Source: Bradyrhizobium sp. SZCCT0148 (lineage in GTDB: Bacteria > Pseudomonadota > Alphaproteobacteria > Rhizobiales > Xanthobacteraceae). Taken from it: 64,000 bases of DNA. A model generated the notes under the pieces. That model was not told the DNA's origin. It was given only the letters and a program-made list of their open reading frames with translations, and ran no database searches. Positions 25,869 to 35,491 of this stretch are shown here, in pieces. The first letter of the stretch is position 1. Each line of letters begins with the position of its first letter. The DNA lies in the NCBI RefSeq assembly GCF_018129985.1, contig NZ_JAFCKT010000004.1:372001-436000 (forward strand), given 5' to 3'. Position numbers and translations under genes: made by a program.

Positions 25869-26618
25869 TCACGCCGCCTTCGACACCAGCACTTCGCTCT
25901 CGATCAGCTCCGTCCCGATCAGATAATCGCGGCAGCCGCGCAGGCTCCGCAGCGCGCGGTTGAAGTCGATGCCGGTCGAGACCAGTCCATGTAGCGCGGC
26001 GGGATTGCGCACGATGCCGAACAGCACAGCGGCAAGGTCGATCTGGCCGTTCGGCTTGATCGCGGCGCGGGCGAGTGCCGGCAGGGCGCGATGGGCGGGA
26101 TCGCTGATGACGCGGACCGCGGCGAACGGCAAGCCGGCCTCGGCGGCGTAGGCGGCCGCGATGTGGCTTTCCATGTCAACGGCAGAGGCGCCGGTCTCCG
26201 AATGCAGCGCCGCCTTGCAGGCGCGCTTGGTGACCACTTCCTCGGCACCGGCCAGGCTGCCGCGCACCACGCGGCGGCGGCCCGAGGTCAGGCGGTCGAT
26301 CAAATCGTCGCCGAGCGAGAGCCCCGCGGCCCAGCGGGTATCCCCGGAGAGTACTTCGGTCGCGAGCACCACGTCGCCCGAGCGCAAGCTCGGGTCGAGC
26401 CCGCCGGCAACGCCGAACGAGATCACGCCGCGAATCGTCTGGGGATCCACCACGGTCAGCAGCGCCCGCAACTGGGTCGGGCTGCTGGACGAACAAATCA
26501 CGGCCATTCCCGGCCCGGCTGCGATGCGGGCCTCTTGAACCAGTCCGGTCACGATCAAGATCGGCCGCGGATCAATGGCGTTGCCCGCGGTGAAAAAGTC
26601 CCCCGTCCCCAAAGTCAC
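25869..26618 (-). CDS. hpnG: HpnG, adenosylhopane nucleoside phosphorylase
   Basis: Phosphorylase-fold enzyme that removes adenine from adenosylhopane, leading to ribosylhopane. The 249-aa protein shows the PNP/MTAN-type core: VTGLVQEARIA, GVISFGVAGGLDPSL, SAVDMESHIAAAYA and FAAVRVISDPAHRALP. I start it at GTG 26618, which overlaps the shc stop (GTGA); the frame continues upstream only inside shc. Last gene of the leftward operon, followed by a terminator. Confidence 0.9.
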   Translation of the reverse strand: MTLGTGDFFTAGNAIDPRPILIVTGLVQEARIAAGPGMAVICSSSSPTQLRALLTVVDPQTIRGVISFGVAGGLDPSLRSGDVVLATEVLSGDTRWAAGLSLGDDLIDRLTSGRRRVVRGSLAGAEEVVTKRACKAALHSETGASAVDMESHIAAAYAAEAGLPFAAVRVISDPAHRALPALARAAIKPNGQIDLAAVLFGIVRNPAALHGLVSTGIDFNRALRSLRGCRDYLIGTELIESEVLVSKAA

Positions 26619-28597
26619 ATCCCGACCCCTACCACCCTGCTGTTGGTGTTCCGCAAGTTCCGATACCGCGCCAGTGCCCACAACGGAAAGAACTTTGGGT
26701 AACCATGATACCGCAGATAGAACACGCGGGGGAAGCCTGTGGCAGTGTACCGCTGCTCGTCCCACAGTCCTTTTTTGTTTTGTGTTGCAATCAGGTACTC
26801 CACCCCGCGGGCGACGGCCGGGTGATCAACCTCGCCTGCCGCCATCAGGGCAAGCAAGGCCCATGCCGTTTGCGAGGCGGTCGAGGGGGCGGCCTCCCAA
26901 CCCTTGTAATCGAGCCGGTAGCTGACGGCGTCCTCGCCCCAGCCGCCATCCTTGTTCTGGATCGAGGCTAGCCAGGCCGCGGCCTTGCGAATCATGGGGT
27001 CGTCGTGGCGGACGCCCGCCATGTTGAGGGCGCAGAGCACCGACCAGGTTCCATAGATGAAGTTCATGCCCCAGCGGCCGTACCAGGAGCCCTCCGGGTG
27101 CTGGGTCTTCCTGAGATAGGCGACCCCGTCGGCCACGTGCTTGCTGGTCTGCGCGGTCTCGCCGAGCTGGGCCAGCATCGAGATGCAGCGCGCCGTGACA
27201 TCCTCGGTCGGCGGGTCGAGCAGCGCGCCGTGGTCGGAGAACGGGATGTTGTTCAGGTAATATTCGAGATTGTTGACGTCGAAGGCAGCCCAGCCGCCGT
27301 CGTCGCTCTGCATGCCCTCGATCCACTCCCGGCCACGGGCGATCGCGGCGTCGTAGCCGGTCGCACCATGCTCCCGGCGCATGCGGTCCATCGACATCAC
27401 CACCACGGCGGTGTCGTCGAGATCGGGGTAATGCGCATTGTTGTACTGGAAGGCCCAGCCGCCCGGACGCACGTCAGGCCGCTTCACCGCCCAGTCGCCC
27501 TTGACCTGAAGCTCCTGCTTGGGGATCAGCCAGTCGAGGCCCTGCCTTGCCGCAGGCACCGCCTTGTCGCCGCCGGCTTCCAGCAGCGCATGCGCGGTCA
27601 ACGTCGTATCCCACACCGGCGAGACGCAGGGCTGGCAATAGGCCTCGTCGTCCTTGATCACCAGCAGCTTGTCGATGCCCCGGCGCGTGATCGCGCGCGG
27701 CGGGAAGTTCTCGTCCTTGCCGAGCGCGTCGTACATCATGACGATGTTGGCCATGGGCGGGTAGATCGCGCCCATGCCGTCCTCGCCGTTGAGCCGCTCC
27801 TCGGTGAAGGCGAGCGCGGCATCTATCGCACGCTTGCGCAGGCTCTTCGGGAACATCGGCTCGATGACGCGCAGGATCGCGTCGAGCGAGCGGAACAGCA
27901 GGAACCAGGCCATGCTCTGGTGCGGCGCCTTCGCGGTCATGCCGATCGAGCGCGGATCCTGCAGGAACAGCTCGTCGATGCCGACCCCCTTCGGATTCTT
28001 CGCGCGCGGCTTGAGCGCGGCGATGACCATCAGCGGCACCATGGTGGTGCGCGCCCAGTAGGAGATCTTGTTGATGTGGAACGGCGACCAGAACGGCAGC
28101 AGCACGATCTCGATCGGCAGCACCGGCACCGCGCGCCAGGTCACCACGCCGAACATCGCCAGCATGAAGCGCGTGAAGACGTTGCTGTGAATGGCGCCGC
28201 CGCGCGCATGGATCGCCTCGCGCGCACGTACCATGTGCGGCGCGTCGATGGAATCGCCGATCATCTTCAGCGCGAAGTAAGCCTTCACGCTGGCGCTCAT
28301 GTCGAACTCGCCGTCATGCACCAGCGGCCAGCCGCCATGGGCGCCCTGGATGCGGCGCAGATAGTTGGCGATCTTGGCCTCGAGCACGGCATCGACCGGC
28401 TCGGCGAGGTAGTGGCGCAACAGGACGTATTCGGCGGGGATCGTGCAGTCGGCCTCGAGCTCGAACACCCAATGGCCGTCGGCCTGCTGGAAGCCGATGA
28501 CGCCCTCGGTCGCCGATGCAATGCTCGATTCCAGGACGCCCGGTTGCAAGATCCCTGGCTGAAGGCCTTCACGGCTGGTCGCGTTCACGGAATCCAT
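26615..28597 (-). CDS. shc: Squalene-hopene cyclase (HpnF)
   Basis: Converts squalene to hopene and diplopterol on the inner membrane. The 660-aa protein has the acid motif DLDD at residues 392-395 (DxDD; the central Asp starts cyclisation) and many QW-type repeats such as DGGWAAF, EGSWYGRWG and DGGWGEDAVSY near the C-terminus. Start ATG 28597 gives the usual length. It lies 64 nt after hpnE and overlaps hpnG by 4 nt. Confidence 0.97.
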   Translation of the reverse strand: MDSVNATSREGLQPGILQPGVLESSIASATEGVIGFQQADGHWVFELEADCTIPAEYVLLRHYLAEPVDAVLEAKIANYLRRIQGAHGGWPLVHDGEFDMSASVKAYFALKMIGDSIDAPHMVRAREAIHARGGAIHSNVFTRFMLAMFGVVTWRAVPVLPIEIVLLPFWSPFHINKISYWARTTMVPLMVIAALKPRAKNPKGVGIDELFLQDPRSIGMTAKAPHQSMAWFLLFRSLDAILRVIEPMFPKSLRKRAIDAALAFTEERLNGEDGMGAIYPPMANIVMMYDALGKDENFPPRAITRRGIDKLLVIKDDEAYCQPCVSPVWDTTLTAHALLEAGGDKAVPAARQGLDWLIPKQELQVKGDWAVKRPDVRPGGWAFQYNNAHYPDLDDTAVVVMSMDRMRREHGATGYDAAIARGREWIEGMQSDDGGWAAFDVNNLEYYLNNIPFSDHGALLDPPTEDVTARCISMLAQLGETAQTSKHVADGVAYLRKTQHPEGSWYGRWGMNFIYGTWSVLCALNMAGVRHDDPMIRKAAAWLASIQNKDGGWGEDAVSYRLDYKGWEAAPSTASQTAWALLALMAAGEVDHPAVARGVEYLIATQNKKGLWDEQRYTATGFPRVFYLRYHGYPKFFPLWALARYRNLRNTNSRVVGVGM

Positions 28598-28661
28598 CTC
28601 GCTCGATTGCTCCGATAGTCGATTGAAATTGGCCGGGACGTCTGCCCGTCAGGGCCGCCTT

Positions 28662-29918
28662 TCAGGTTCCTTTGGCGGCGATAACCAGATCTGCGGCGCG
28701 ATCACCCGACCGGACCGATCCCTCGATGGTTGCAGGCAATCCCGTAGCAGTCCAATCCCCGGCAAGGAACAGGTTTTTCAGCGCAGTGACCGGCCCCGGA
28801 CGCAGGGCATTCTGGGCCGGCGTCGCTGCAAATGTGGCACGGCGCTCACGTACGATCTGCCAGGGAGGCAGCTCGCCGGACACCCCGCCGGCCTTGCAGA
28901 CGTCGTTCCAGATCGCCTGCGCCAATTCCTCGCGCGGCATGTCGACCAGACGGTCGCCATTGCTGATGGTTACGGAGAGCCGGTTCGGGAACGCGAACAG
29001 CCATTCCACGACGCCGCCGATCACGCCGAGGATCGCCGCCGAGCCCGGAGGCGGTGTGATCCGGAAATGCGCGTTCACGATGGCGCGGAATTCGGTCGGG
29101 GTCTTCACGCCCGGCAGCAGGCTCGCAGCAGCCCGCGGCGGCACCGCCATCACGACGACATCGCCCTTACCCAGCTGGATCACATCCTCGCCGCCGAAAT
29201 TCAGCGCACTGGCCTTGCCGTCGGTGCTGGTGAACGACCGCAGCTCATGGCCGAGCTGAACCGTGTGGCCACGGTCGCCCAAGAACTTCACGGCCGGCTC
29301 GATCAGCACGGTGCTGAGACCGTCGCGCGCGATCAAGGGACGGCAGGCCTGTCCGCCGGCAAGCAGCGTCTCGCGCACGATGGCGCCGGCAAGTCCGGCC
29401 GAGCCCTCGGGCGGATCGACGTTGAGCGCCGCCAGCAGCAGCGGCTGCACCAGGCGCTGATAGAGCACGCCTTCACAGGGGATCGACTTGCCGACCAGCG
29501 TGTCCTCGGAGGCCCAGATCAGCGGCGCGAGCTTCAGATAATCGGTGAGTCCGGTGTCGGGCACGCGGCGGCTCTCGTCGAGCACCCAGGTCGGCAGCCG
29601 GCCGGTGCCGAGATCGATCTGCCAGCGCTGCCCGGTCGTGAGGTCGACGAAGGGAAATTGCGCGCTCTCGGGGCCGACAAGGCCCGCCTCGGTGCCGATC
29701 GCGCGCGCATAGGCACGGGCATGACTGTTGCCCGACAGCAGCAGATGATTGCCGTTGTCGATGGTGAGATTGGTGGCGCCGTCGAAATAGGAACGGCAGC
29801 GGCCGCCGGCCTGCTGCGTCGCCTCGTGCACGGCGACCTTGAAGCCGGCGTTGGCAAGCCGCACGGCGGCGGAGAGGCCGGAAATTCCAGCACCGATGAT
29901 GTGAGCTGTGTTTTGCAT
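28662..29918 (-). CDS. hpnE: HpnE, hydroxysqualene dehydroxylase (FAD-dependent)
   Basis: Third enzyme of the HpnD-HpnC-HpnE route to squalene; a flavoprotein that reduces hydroxysqualene to squalene. The 418-aa protein begins with the dinucleotide motif HIIGAGISGLSAAVRLANAG and ends with an amine-oxidase-like FLAGDWTATGLPATIEGSVR. ATG 29918 overlaps the hpnD stop by one base (TGATG); the frame open further upstream is antisense-like passage through hpnD. Confidence 0.93.
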   Translation of the reverse strand: MQNTAHIIGAGISGLSAAVRLANAGFKVAVHEATQQAGGRCRSYFDGATNLTIDNGNHLLLSGNSHARAYARAIGTEAGLVGPESAQFPFVDLTTGQRWQIDLGTGRLPTWVLDESRRVPDTGLTDYLKLAPLIWASEDTLVGKSIPCEGVLYQRLVQPLLLAALNVDPPEGSAGLAGAIVRETLLAGGQACRPLIARDGLSTVLIEPAVKFLGDRGHTVQLGHELRSFTSTDGKASALNFGGEDVIQLGKGDVVVMAVPPRAAASLLPGVKTPTEFRAIVNAHFRITPPPGSAAILGVIGGVVEWLFAFPNRLSVTISNGDRLVDMPREELAQAIWNDVCKAGGVSGELPPWQIVRERRATFAATPAQNALRPGPVTALKNLFLAGDWTATGLPATIEGSVRSGDRAADLVIAAKGT

Positions 29919-30757
29919 CAGATGAAAGCGTAGCGAAGCAGGATCAGGATGCGCGTGATCTTCGACACACGCACCGGCTGGCGCGGCGCGGTGAAGCCGC
30001 GCGCGATCAGCAGATCCAGAATGGAATGATAATATTTCGACATGATCCGCGGCGCGCGCACCGTGCGGCGCTTGTTGCGGTTCATGATCTCGTCCGACTT
30101 CTCGAAATAGGCCTTGGCGCGCTGCGCCAGCGGCAGGCAGACCTTCGGCAGCGCGCGCTCGGTGATCACGCGGTTCGGGTCGTCGGAGGTGATGCCGGCA
30201 TGCAGCAGCGCCTCGCGCGGCAGATAGAGCCGGCCGAGGCCGGCGTCCTCGTCGATGTCGCGCAGGATGTTGGTGAGCTGGAGCGCGCGGCCAAGATGGT
30301 GCGCGAGTTCGATGCCGTCCGCTTCCGGCAGGCCGAACACCCGCACCGACAGCCGTCCCACGGCGCTGGCGACGCGATCGCAATACAGATCCAGCGTCGC
30401 CATGTCGGGCGCGCGGATGTCCTGCGGCACGTCCATCTCCATGCCGTCGACGATGGCGATGAAGTCCTCGCGCTTGAGGCCGAAGGTTTTCACCGAAGCG
30501 ACGTAGTCCTTCAGCCGCGGCGGCGGATTGCCCTGGTACAGCGCGTCGATGTCGTCGCGCCACTGCTGAAGCGCAGCGAGCCGCTCCGCGCGCGGGCCGT
30601 CGGAATCGGCGATGTCGTCGACCTGGCGGCAGAAGCTGTAGATCTGGAACATCGCTTCGCGCTGGTCATGCGGCAGGATGCGCATCGCGGCGTAGAACGA
30701 GCTACCGGATGCGCTCGAGCCATAATCGGCACCAGGCGCGGTCGCCTCAAGCGTCAT
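29918..30757 (-). CDS. hpnD: HpnD, presqualene diphosphate synthase
   Basis: Trans-isoprenyl diphosphate synthase of the squalene/phytoene class; joins two farnesyl diphosphates to presqualene diphosphate. The 279-aa protein has both aspartate-rich motifs, QVDDIADSD (Asp47-Asp51) and ILRDIDEDAG (Asp167-Asp171), and YCDRVASAVG and LQLTNILRD typical of the family. Its start overlaps the hpnC 3' end by 11 nt, so the two related enzymes are coupled. Confidence 0.94.
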   Translation of the reverse strand: MTLEATAPGADYGSSASGSSFYAAMRILPHDQREAMFQIYSFCRQVDDIADSDGPRAERLAALQQWRDDIDALYQGNPPPRLKDYVASVKTFGLKREDFIAIVDGMEMDVPQDIRAPDMATLDLYCDRVASAVGRLSVRVFGLPEADGIELAHHLGRALQLTNILRDIDEDAGLGRLYLPREALLHAGITSDDPNRVITERALPKVCLPLAQRAKAYFEKSDEIMNRNKRRTVRAPRIMSKYYHSILDLLIARGFTAPRQPVRVSKITRILILLRYAFI

Positions 30758-31631
30758 GTGCGGCCCCCGGTCTGGTCATGGCCTTGCGTCCCATCGCGCG
30801 GCGCCCGGCTTCGCTGAGCATTCCGGCAAGGCTGAACACGAGCAGCTCGAACTTGTTCAGGTGCACCCGCTCGCGCAGGGGATCGCGCACCTTCAACAGG
30901 CGCACGATGCGGTCGGCATAGGCCTGGATCACCGCGACGTCGACGCCGAGACGGAAATCCCGGATCTCCCCGGCGAGCGCCCTGCCCTCGCCGAGCAGCG
31001 CTTCGTTGCGAACGGCAAGCCCCTGCAGGCAGGCCAGCATCGCCGGCGGCGACTGCGACAGCCCGAGCTGCTCGACCGAGGCGCCATGTGCCGCCAGCGC
31101 GTCGCGCGGCAGATAGACGCGATTGAGCTCGCGGAAATCCTTGCCGCAATCCTGCAGGTGATTGTTGATCTGCAGGCCTGCGCAGAGCGCATCGGATGCG
31201 GCCCAGGTCGAGGTGCTCTCGCCGTGGACATCGAGCATGAAGCGGCCGACCGGCATCGCCGAGTAACGGCAATAGTGGATGACCTCGTCCCAATTCTCGT
31301 AGCGCAGCTTGGTCACGTCCATGCGGAACGCGATCAGCACATCGAGGGCGTGGCGCGGCGCCATGCCGCGCTCGGCCATTGCACGGCGCAAGATGACGGC
31401 TTCAGCCTGGGTGTCGCCCTTGCCGAGCAATTCCGCCTCGAGCAGGTCGAGATAGGCGAGCTTCTGATCGGGCGGCAGGGTCGCGTGATCGGCAATGTCG
31501 TCGGCGGTGCGGACGAAATTGTAGTACGCCAGGATCAGGGCGCGATGACGCGGATGAATGATCCAGGACGCGACGGGAAAATTCTCGTCGCGGTCACCCT
31601 TGCCGGATCGCAATTCGCTCGCAGAGGTCAT
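30747..31631 (-). CDS. hpnC: HpnC, hydroxysqualene synthase
   Basis: Squalene/phytoene-synthase-fold enzyme that turns presqualene diphosphate into hydroxysqualene. The 294-aa protein has the first aspartate motif TADDIADHA (Asp44-Asp48) and a modified second motif LQDCGKDFRE (Asp161, Asp165). First gene of hpnC-hpnD-hpnE-shc-hpnG; no strong Shine-Dalgarno precedes the ATG, and no clear promoter consensus is seen in the 190 nt upstream. Confidence 0.92.
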   Translation of the reverse strand: MTSASELRSGKGDRDENFPVASWIIHPRHRALILAYYNFVRTADDIADHATLPPDQKLAYLDLLEAELLGKGDTQAEAVILRRAMAERGMAPRHALDVLIAFRMDVTKLRYENWDEVIHYCRYSAMPVGRFMLDVHGESTSTWAASDALCAGLQINNHLQDCGKDFRELNRVYLPRDALAAHGASVEQLGLSQSPPAMLACLQGLAVRNEALLGEGRALAGEIRDFRLGVDVAVIQAYADRIVRLLKVRDPLRERVHLNKFELLVFSLAGMLSEAGRRAMGRKAMTRPGAAHDA

Positions 31632-31779
31632 CGAGGGCTGGTTTACAATCGTTTGGACAGGAGGGGCTTCTTCGCTCGCGCGGGCTCATGCCGGCGATCC
31701 GCCGCGGCCCCCATATAGGGGAATACGACCGCAAAACCAATCCTGTCTCTCGATGGCTGCCCCTCGCGGATCGAGCCCG

Positions 31780-31804
31780 AAAAGGCGGCCCGGGACCGCC
31801 TTTT
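31780..31804 (-). terminator. Terminator after the small Cys-rich protein gene
   Basis: aaaaggcgg (31780-31788) pairs with ccgcctttt (31796-31804). On the minus strand it ends in TTTT, 19 nt past the stop at 31823. Confidence 0.8.
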
Positions 31805-31822
31805 GTGGGCCAATGGCCGAGC

Positions 31823-32056
31823 TTATTGGTTGTGGTTCTTCAGGACTTGGTCGCAGGCCTGCGAAATCTTGGCCCGGTTCTCCTTGAGGCAGGCCAGGAT
31901 GGTGAAATCGCCCTGATCGATGACCGGACGGCAGAACTTCTGCACGTCGCGCGTGCAGGCCTTTTGCTCGGAATCCGTGCCGCGCCCTGCCTGGGCGAAC
32001 GCCGCAGTCGAAAGGGAAGCCGACAGCAGGGTGAGAGCGACGAGAAGCTTACGCAT
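31823..32056 (-). CDS. Small secreted cysteine-rich repeat protein
   Basis: A 77-aa protein with a signal peptide (LLVALTLLSASLSTAAFA-Q) and one Cys-rich unit of mature sequence: four cysteines spaced ACTRDVQKFC, then ILACLKENRAKISQAC. The pattern is like a single GLG1/Cys_rich_FGFR-type repeat (PF00839), seen in small exported proteins of Bradyrhizobium; function unknown. GAAGGA lies 6 nt before the ATG, and a terminator follows. Confidence 0.8.
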   Translation of the reverse strand: MRKLLVALTLLSASLSTAAFAQAGRGTDSEQKACTRDVQKFCRPVIDQGDFTILACLKENRAKISQACDQVLKNHNQ

Positions 32057-32516
32057 TGTATTCCTTCATTCTGACGGCAGAATCGCACCGGACCCGGACT
32101 GCACAGGGCGGATGACCGGAGCGGATTGTTCTGATGGCAAGTCGCCGCGGATCAGCGGCCTCAGGGAAGGCACAAGCGCTGGCAAATGCGGCCAAATTGG
32201 CGCCGCGCCCACCAAATCAGGTCTTCCCCGCGCCTTCCTTGGCAAATGCAAGAGCTTGATACTACGTCATAATTCGGAAGCTCTGCGTTTTACTGCAGAC
32301 CTGTTGCAGAGCTGCATCTGTCCACCCCGCCTTTCCAAGCAGAAACATGCCGAAACGAGTCAAATCGGGGGATCCAGGCATCGCGGGAGGCGTTGTGAAC
32401 CGCCGTCTCTGGCAGCCTTGCTTTGAACCTGACACCGGCTCGGAGCACTAAACTTTCGATGTGGCGAGACGTTATCGCGCGCAAGCGGACGTCGTTCCAA
32501 AACGGGATATTTTGAG
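32057..32516. other. Intergenic region without a gene
   Basis: 460 nt between two divergent small secreted-protein genes. Open frames inside it are short, lack ribosome sites and do not read like proteins. It presumably carries the two promoters; I see no clear consensus. Confidence 0.5.
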
Positions 32517-33014
32517 ATGAAATTCTTTGGGCGATCTGGACTGGCAATCAAGACGGCCGGCATCGGCGCGGCGCTGCTCTTCTCGGTTTCGGCAGGCCAC
32601 GCTCAGTCGGCCAGCCCCTTTGCCGGTTTCGACGGCGCGTGGACCGGCACCGGCACGGTGTCGCTGTCAGACGGCTCCACCGAGCGCATTCGCTGCAAGG
32701 CCGACTACAAGGTCGCCGGCAGCGGCCTCAATCTGAAGCAGGCCCTGCACTGCGCCTCCGACAGCTACAAGTTCGACCTCACCAGCGACGTGACGAGCCA
32801 GGGCGAGCGCATCTCCGGAAACTGGAGCGAGTCCAGCCGCAACATCTTCGGCAATCTGCAGGGCACCGCCGGCGGCGGCCAGATCGACGTGTTCGTCGAG
32901 GCCAACGGCTTTGCCGCCAACCTCTCGCTGCGCACCAACGGGACCAAGCAGACGGTGCAGATCTCTTCCAAGGGCGAGATCCGCGGCGTCAACATCACCA
33001 TGACGAAGAGCTGA
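32517..33014 (+). CDS. Secreted protein of unknown function
   Basis: A 165-aa exported protein: a signal peptide ends near SAGHAQ, then a beta-rich domain (FDGAWTGTGTVSLSDGSTER, with two cysteines in RIRCKADYK and ALHCASDSY, and ISGNWSESSRNIFGN). The layout suggests a small periplasmic beta-barrel or lipocalin-like fold. I do not recognise a characterised family. It is closed by a terminator and sits between hopanoid genes, but nothing in the sequence shows a link to hopanoids. Confidence 0.75.
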   Translation: MKFFGRSGLAIKTAGIGAALLFSVSAGHAQSASPFAGFDGAWTGTGTVSLSDGSTERIRCKADYKVAGSGLNLKQALHCASDSYKFDLTSDVTSQGERISGNWSESSRNIFGNLQGTAGGGQIDVFVEANGFAANLSLRTNGTKQTVQISSKGEIRGVNITMTKS

Positions 33015-33057
33015 CGCCTTCACCCTTCGACGCTTCAAACAAAACGCTCAAATCAAA

Positions 33058-33088
33058 AACCCCTGGCTCTCTCGAGCCAAGGGTTTTT
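33058..33088. terminator. Bidirectional terminator
   Basis: aaacccctggctc (33058-33070) pairs with gagccaagggttt (33074-33086), with T runs on both strands. It separates the convergent genes ending at 33014 and 33125. Confidence 0.88.
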
Positions 33089-33124
33089 CGTGTCTCAGGG
33101 CAAGGTCGCCCGTCGCGATCAGAT

Positions 33125-35491
33125 TCAGATCGCCGGCTTGTCGGTCCCCTGCAGCCTGGCGTGCAGGTTGATCAGCCACATCGCCGTCGGCCTGAGGATG
33201 AAGAGGTCGGCGACCAGCGCCATGATCATCGAGAAGGCGCCGAGCCAGCCGAACAGCCGCAGCGACGGCAGATCGGAGAACACGGTGACGACGAGGCCGC
33301 AGGCCAGCACCACCGTGGTCAGGATCAGCGCCGGGCCGACCAGCACGGTCGCGCGCTCCACCGCAAGCGCCGAGCCCACGCCCGGTTTGCTCTCCAGCCG
33401 GAGACGGTTGAGGAAGTGGATGGTGGCGCTCAGGCCGAGGCCGAACGAGACGGTGAGCGCAACGACGCTGGCGAATTGCAGCCCCTCGCCCATCGCCCAC
33501 AGCACCGTTCCCGACATCACCACCGGGAAGATGCCCGGCAGGATGCAGGCCAGCATCACGACCCAGGAACGGAACGCCAATCCGATGAAGATCGCGACGA
33601 GCGCGAATTCGATGGTGAGGCCGTGGTTCAGCTTCTCGATCATGCTGGCCGAGTTGCGCGCTGCGATGGCGGCGAGACCGGTCACCGCGATCTCATAACC
33701 GGGATGCTTCTTGCGGACGGCGTCGAGCTCGGCATCGAGCTTGTCGACGATCGGCAGGAGCTGGCTGGAATCCTTGTCCGGCACGCGGCCGGCGACCAGC
33801 ACGGCATCCTGCTGGGCGTCGATGAAGCGTCGCACCAGATGTTCGGGAATGACGCTGACATACTCCTTCAGCGTCGCGACGTCGGCGCTGCCGGCCTTCT
33901 CCGCGAGCCAGCGGCGCAGGGTCTCGACCGACCAGACATTGCCGACGCCGGCCGCTTTCTCCACGGTCGAATGCACGTCCGCGATGGTCTGCAGCGTCTC
34001 CGGTGAATACAGCGATTCGTTCTTGGGGAACTGGATCAGCACGTTGACCGGGTTGGCGCCAGTGAGCTTGGCGTCGAGCCGGTCGCTGGCGGCAACGGCC
34101 TGGCGCTTGTCCGGCACTTGGTCGGCGAGCCGATAGCGCGGCTCCAGATTGGCGTAGACGATGCCGAGACTGCCGACGAACAGCAGCGCGATCAGGCTGA
34201 ACAGGCCGGGACGGCCGACCATGCGCACCGCGATCCAGTAGCAGAAATTGCGCAGCGCCTGGACGCCGGCATCCGCGCTCTGGAACTTGACGGCGAACAG
34301 CTTCTCGTTTCGCACCAACAGCACGCCGAACACCGGCACCAGCGACAGCACCGCGACCAGCGCGATGATTGTGGCGGCGAGGCCCGCTTCGCCGAACTTG
34401 CGGATCAGATCGGAGTCGGAGAATTGCAGCGCGATGAAGGAAATGCCGGCGGTGCCGTGCGTCAGCACGCAGGCCGGGCCCACCACCAGCACCGCGTTCT
34501 TGAACGCGGTGTACTTGTCCTGGCCTGCGATCAGCCGGTCGCGCGCCGCGAAAGTGAGCTGCATCGAGTCCGAGAAGCTGATCACCATGATGAGCGGCGT
34601 CATCACGTTCAGGAACATGTTGAGATTGAAGTTGGCCCAGCCGAGCGCGCCGAGCGCCAGCAGGATCGCGATCATCGGCGGGAACGCCGCCGCGACCATG
34701 AAGGAGATCTTGCGGAAGAAGATGATCGCGATGATGCAGCCGGCGAGAATGCCGAGGATGTTGTAGGTCAGGCCGTCGCGCTCGACCGCGTTGCGGATCT
34801 CCAGCTGCATCACCGGCACGCCGGAGAGCTGCACGTTCAGCCCGGTCTCGCTGAGGTCTTCCTTCATCAACGCGCGAATGTCGGCGACGGTCTTGGTCAG
34901 CTTGTTGGAGCCGACGATTTCCGGATCGAGCGAGAGCACGATCAGCGCCAGCGTGCCGTCTTCGGACAGCAGCTTGCCGCGGATGATCTCGTTGTTCTTC
35001 ACGGTCTGGATGAACTGGTCGTAGGCCTCGCCCTCGGGCAGCTCGGCCGGGAACAGCGCCGCGGGCAGCTTGCCCGGCGCCGGCGCCTGGCGTGCCGAGA
35101 ACAGCGAGACCAGCCCGCGCGTGCCCTCGACCAGCTGCAAATCGGTGACGAAGTCGCGCAGCTTCTCGAGATTGTTGCGCGCCAGCAGATTCTTGCCCTC
35201 GACCACGACGAGAACGTCGAATTCCTCGGCCGGGAACTTCTTGGTCACCTCTTCGTACTGCTTGAACTCGCGGGTATCGGAGCGAAACAGCTGCGAAAGC
35301 GAATCGTCGATCTTGATCCGGTGGATGCCGAACACGGCACCGACGATCAGGACGAGCAGGACGATGCAGGAGACGATCGGCGCCCGAACGGCGATCAGCC
35401 CGATGCGCTCCAGCCCGAAGGCGATCGAGGACGTAGGCCCCTGCTCGATCTTGTCGACATGAACCTCATTCTCGCTGTGCTTTTCGAGCAT
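33125..35491 (-). CDS. RND superfamily (MMPL-type) exporter
   Basis: A 788-aa inner-membrane protein with the twofold RND plan: an N-terminal helix (IVSCIVLLVLIVGAVFGIH), a periplasmic domain, a helix block (NILGILAGCIIAIIFF and following), a second periplasmic domain and a final helix block with GLGLSATIHFLNRLR. It is distinct from HpnN but of the same type, so it may move lipids, sterol-like or hydrophobic compounds. Its position between hopanoid genes suggests a second lipid exporter; that is inference. Start ATG 35491. Confidence 0.82.
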   Translation of the reverse strand: MLEKHSENEVHVDKIEQGPTSSIAFGLERIGLIAVRAPIVSCIVLLVLIVGAVFGIHRIKIDDSLSQLFRSDTREFKQYEEVTKKFPAEEFDVLVVVEGKNLLARNNLEKLRDFVTDLQLVEGTRGLVSLFSARQAPAPGKLPAALFPAELPEGEAYDQFIQTVKNNEIIRGKLLSEDGTLALIVLSLDPEIVGSNKLTKTVADIRALMKEDLSETGLNVQLSGVPVMQLEIRNAVERDGLTYNILGILAGCIIAIIFFRKISFMVAAAFPPMIAILLALGALGWANFNLNMFLNVMTPLIMVISFSDSMQLTFAARDRLIAGQDKYTAFKNAVLVVGPACVLTHGTAGISFIALQFSDSDLIRKFGEAGLAATIIALVAVLSLVPVFGVLLVRNEKLFAVKFQSADAGVQALRNFCYWIAVRMVGRPGLFSLIALLFVGSLGIVYANLEPRYRLADQVPDKRQAVAASDRLDAKLTGANPVNVLIQFPKNESLYSPETLQTIADVHSTVEKAAGVGNVWSVETLRRWLAEKAGSADVATLKEYVSVIPEHLVRRFIDAQQDAVLVAGRVPDKDSSQLLPIVDKLDAELDAVRKKHPGYEIAVTGLAAIAARNSASMIEKLNHGLTIEFALVAIFIGLAFRSWVVMLACILPGIFPVVMSGTVLWAMGEGLQFASVVALTVSFGLGLSATIHFLNRLRLESKPGVGSALAVERATVLVGPALILTTVVLACGLVVTVFSDLPSLRLFGWLGAFSMIMALVADLFILRPTAMWLINLHARLQGTDKPAI

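Noticed and set aside
27005-28618. 537-codon open frame on the plus strand opposite shc
   Set aside because: Antisense shadow of a well-supported squalene-hopene cyclase gene.
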